DNA of 44,335 nucleotides, taken from assembly GCF_000422505.1 (NCBI RefSeq), contig NZ_KE383864.1, positions 1 to 44,335 of the forward strand, in the 5' to 3' direction. Each line of letters opens with the position of its first letter. Position 1 is the first letter of the stretch. Below, piece after piece: positions 43,064 to 44,335 of the stretch. The position numbers and the translations under genes are program-made. The notes under the pieces are model-generated. The model had not been told where the DNA came from. It saw nothing but the letters and a program-made list of their open reading frames with translations, and did no database searches. Source of the stretch: Paenibacillus pinihumi DSM 23905 = JCM 16419. GTDB taxonomy: Bacteria > Bacillota > Bacilli > Paenibacillales > Paenibacillaceae.

Positions 43064-43414
43064 TTACAGGGGAATACGGTATTCGGAGCATTCTTCGATA
43101 ATATGCTCGCCCTGATTATAAATCCACTTGAAGCGGAAGACGTCCCCGGCATAGCGTGTCTGGCGGAGAATATCCGGCAGGATGATCTGCTCGAAATTGG
43201 CGCGGATTGTGTGTTCGATTTCATTCAGCCGCGCTTCATTGGCAGCCCGCAGCTTCTCCGCTTCCTCCAAATCAGCTGTATTCTGAATATAATAAGCCAG
43301 TCCGATTTGCTTGGCTGTTGCATGCTCGGGCAGCGGCTGTCCCGAACCGTCGAATATGTTTTTGACTGTTGCCAGCCAGTCCTGATACAAATTCATGTGA
43401 AGCTCTATCGCCAT
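43064..43414 (-). CDS. Small conserved-looking hypothetical protein
   Basis: About 116 residues, soluble, mostly helical (charged helix ADLEEAEKLRAANEARLNEIEHTIRANFEQ near 48-78, then LRQTRYAGDVFRFKWIYNQG). I do not recognise the family. ATG 43414 has AAGGAG at 6 nt spacing; the preceding ATG at 43417 is closer. It follows the ArsR-type gene by about 50 bp, so the two are probably co-transcribed. Confidence 0.7.
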   Translation of the reverse strand: MAIELHMNLYQDWLATVKNIFDGSGQPLPEHATAKQIGLAYYIQNTADLEEAEKLRAANEARLNEIEHTIRANFEQIILPDILRQTRYAGDVFRFKWIYNQGEHIIEECSEYRIPL

Positions 43415-43463
43415 CATGTTCTCCTTTGTTCCATGAAATCAGTTTTTATGTTCCTTGCGGCTA

Positions 43464-43781
43464 TCAGCCGTTCCCGCCTGCTTTGGGCGCATGCAATATC
43501 GCGGTCAAGAGTCCCGGAAAGCGGATTTCCAGCTCATTTGCGCGAAGCGACAGAAAGTGCTGTGTCCCTTGTACCCGTACATAGATCACCCCGGACTCGC
43601 GCAGCGTCCGTACATGATGCGTCATCGTCGATTTGGCGATTTCATACTGGAAACTGCCGCAGGATTGCTCACCGCTGACTGCAAGCTCACAGACTAGCCG
43701 CAGACGAATCGGATCGCTAAGCGCCGAAAGGACCGTTGTCAGATGAATGTTGTCCCGGTCCGGGTGATGCAAAATTTTCAT
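43464..43781 (-). CDS. ArsR-family (winged helix) transcriptional regulator
   Basis: 105 residues with ArsR/SmtB topology: LSALSDPIRLRLVCELA (helices 1-2), then the recognition region AKSTMTHHVRTLRESGVIYVRVQGTQHFLSLR (helix-turn-helix and wing). The ArsR-type metal-binding C-x-C is absent (a lone Cys in GEQSCGSF), so a non-metal signal is likely. It is upstream of the small hypothetical gene in the same direction. Confidence 0.9.
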   Translation of the reverse strand: MKILHHPDRDNIHLTTVLSALSDPIRLRLVCELAVSGEQSCGSFQYEIAKSTMTHHVRTLRESGVIYVRVQGTQHFLSLRANELEIRFPGLLTAILHAPKAGGNG

Positions 43782-43903
43782 AAGCTTTCCCCCAATGGCC
43801 TGCTGTTTGGGAATGACAGCTGTTGGATCTATTTTTTATGTGCTGTCGAACAGGCCGCTTATGCCCGTATTATACCATTCCCGCTGCGAGTTTTACATTC
43901 ATT

Positions 43904-44335
43904 TTACAAGGTTTTCTCTTTACTATTTGAAAGCATATAGCGCAAGTTATCCCCTTGGATTTCCTCCCGAAACTGTATTCGGCAAATTCCCCGCAGGTCA
44001 TACGTGTAAGTCTCGTTGAACTGGGTCGATGTCGCGATCCGGTTTAGCGAATCATAACCGAACGTATACTGCGCCATGCTCTTGAGTCCGCCTGAAGCAT
44101 TTATCGCTTCCTGCTTCACCGGACGGCCCAGGATATCCATCGTTTCTTTGGTTACGTTGCCTTCCGGATCGGTCGTTTGAACCGTGCGCTGAATATCATC
44201 GTAGAGCACAGTCGCGAATGCATTGTCGGTTCCCGGGAACTGCGTACGCGTGAGCCGGTCCCAGGCGTCATACGTATAGGTCGTCCGTTTTCCGGTTGCA
44301 TCGTCGCTTCGGACTAAGCGTCCGTAGACATCGTA
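43904..44335 (-). pseudogene. 3' end of an RHS/YD-repeat protein, probably frameshifted
   Basis: Reading in from the window edge, the frame shows YD repeats: YDVYGRLVRSDATGKRTTYTYDAWDRL, then YGFGYDSLNRI-like units (FGYDSLNRIATSTQFNETYTYDLRG). After RG the frame gives ICRIQFREEIQGDN and a short tail to the stop at 43904, where RGN... would be expected in the next frame. I infer a frameshift and decay near the C-terminus. The upstream part, including any core and toxin tip, is outside the window. Confidence 0.65.

Noticed and set aside
1..44335. CRISPR array, tRNA or rRNA genes, prophage
   Set aside because: No regularly spaced direct repeats, cloverleaf-like runs, rRNA-like stretches or phage structural genes were seen.

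Overview
The window looks like chromosomal DNA from a spore-former of the Paenibacillus/Brevibacillus type (Bacillota). The evidence is strong AGGAGG-type ribosome binding sites, several TTG/GTG starts, a LoaP (NusG-paralogue) regulator in front of an NRPS operon, a Btr/FeuA-like iron-siderophore pair, a TcyP-like symporter and moderate GC with AT-rich islands. The species cannot be fixed from this.

Region 1 (1-15240, minus strand) is a non-ribosomal peptide synthetase operon read right to left: loaP (15193-14612), a structured ~200-nt leader ending in an intrinsic terminator, a type II thioesterase, a 3918-residue megasynthase (AL-KR-PCP, C-A-PCP, C-A-PCP-E) and the first 592 codons of the next NRPS (C-A...), cut by the window edge. 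The loading module resembles the A-KR-T module of PksJ. The first amino-acid A domain has the textbook threonine code.

Region 2 (15240-22680) is mixed accessory DNA: an IS1182-type transposase remnant, a Nudix hydrolase, a broken GNAT acetyltransferase, a DUF4184 membrane protein, a VOC-fold protein divergent from a WYL/YafY regulator, and a siderophore-binding lipoprotein with an AraC regulator carrying the same binding domain, both with candidate Fur boxes.

Region 3 (22700-31660) holds a 1683-residue DUF4132 protein with a small upstream partner, a cystine-type symporter and a YhdH-type quinone oxidoreductase.

Region 4 (31660-42990) is the most novel part: a likely undescribed biosynthetic cluster. 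Two BtrH_N-like proteins on the plus strand converge on a nine-gene minus-strand operon: ABC-2 exporter (ATPase and two permeases), ATP-grasp ligase, glycosyltransferase, radical SAM/SPASM enzyme, Gfo/Idh/MocA dehydrogenase, free-standing acyl carrier protein and a second radical SAM/SPASM enzyme. The set of ACP, ATP-grasp ligase, radical SAM enzyme and BtrH-like acyltransferase matches the carrier-protein side-chain logic of butirosin biosynthesis, but with extra tailoring and an exporter and without recognisable aminocyclitol genes.

Region 5 (43039-44335) has a small hypothetical gene, an ArsR-type regulator and the decayed 3' end of an RHS/YD-repeat protein.
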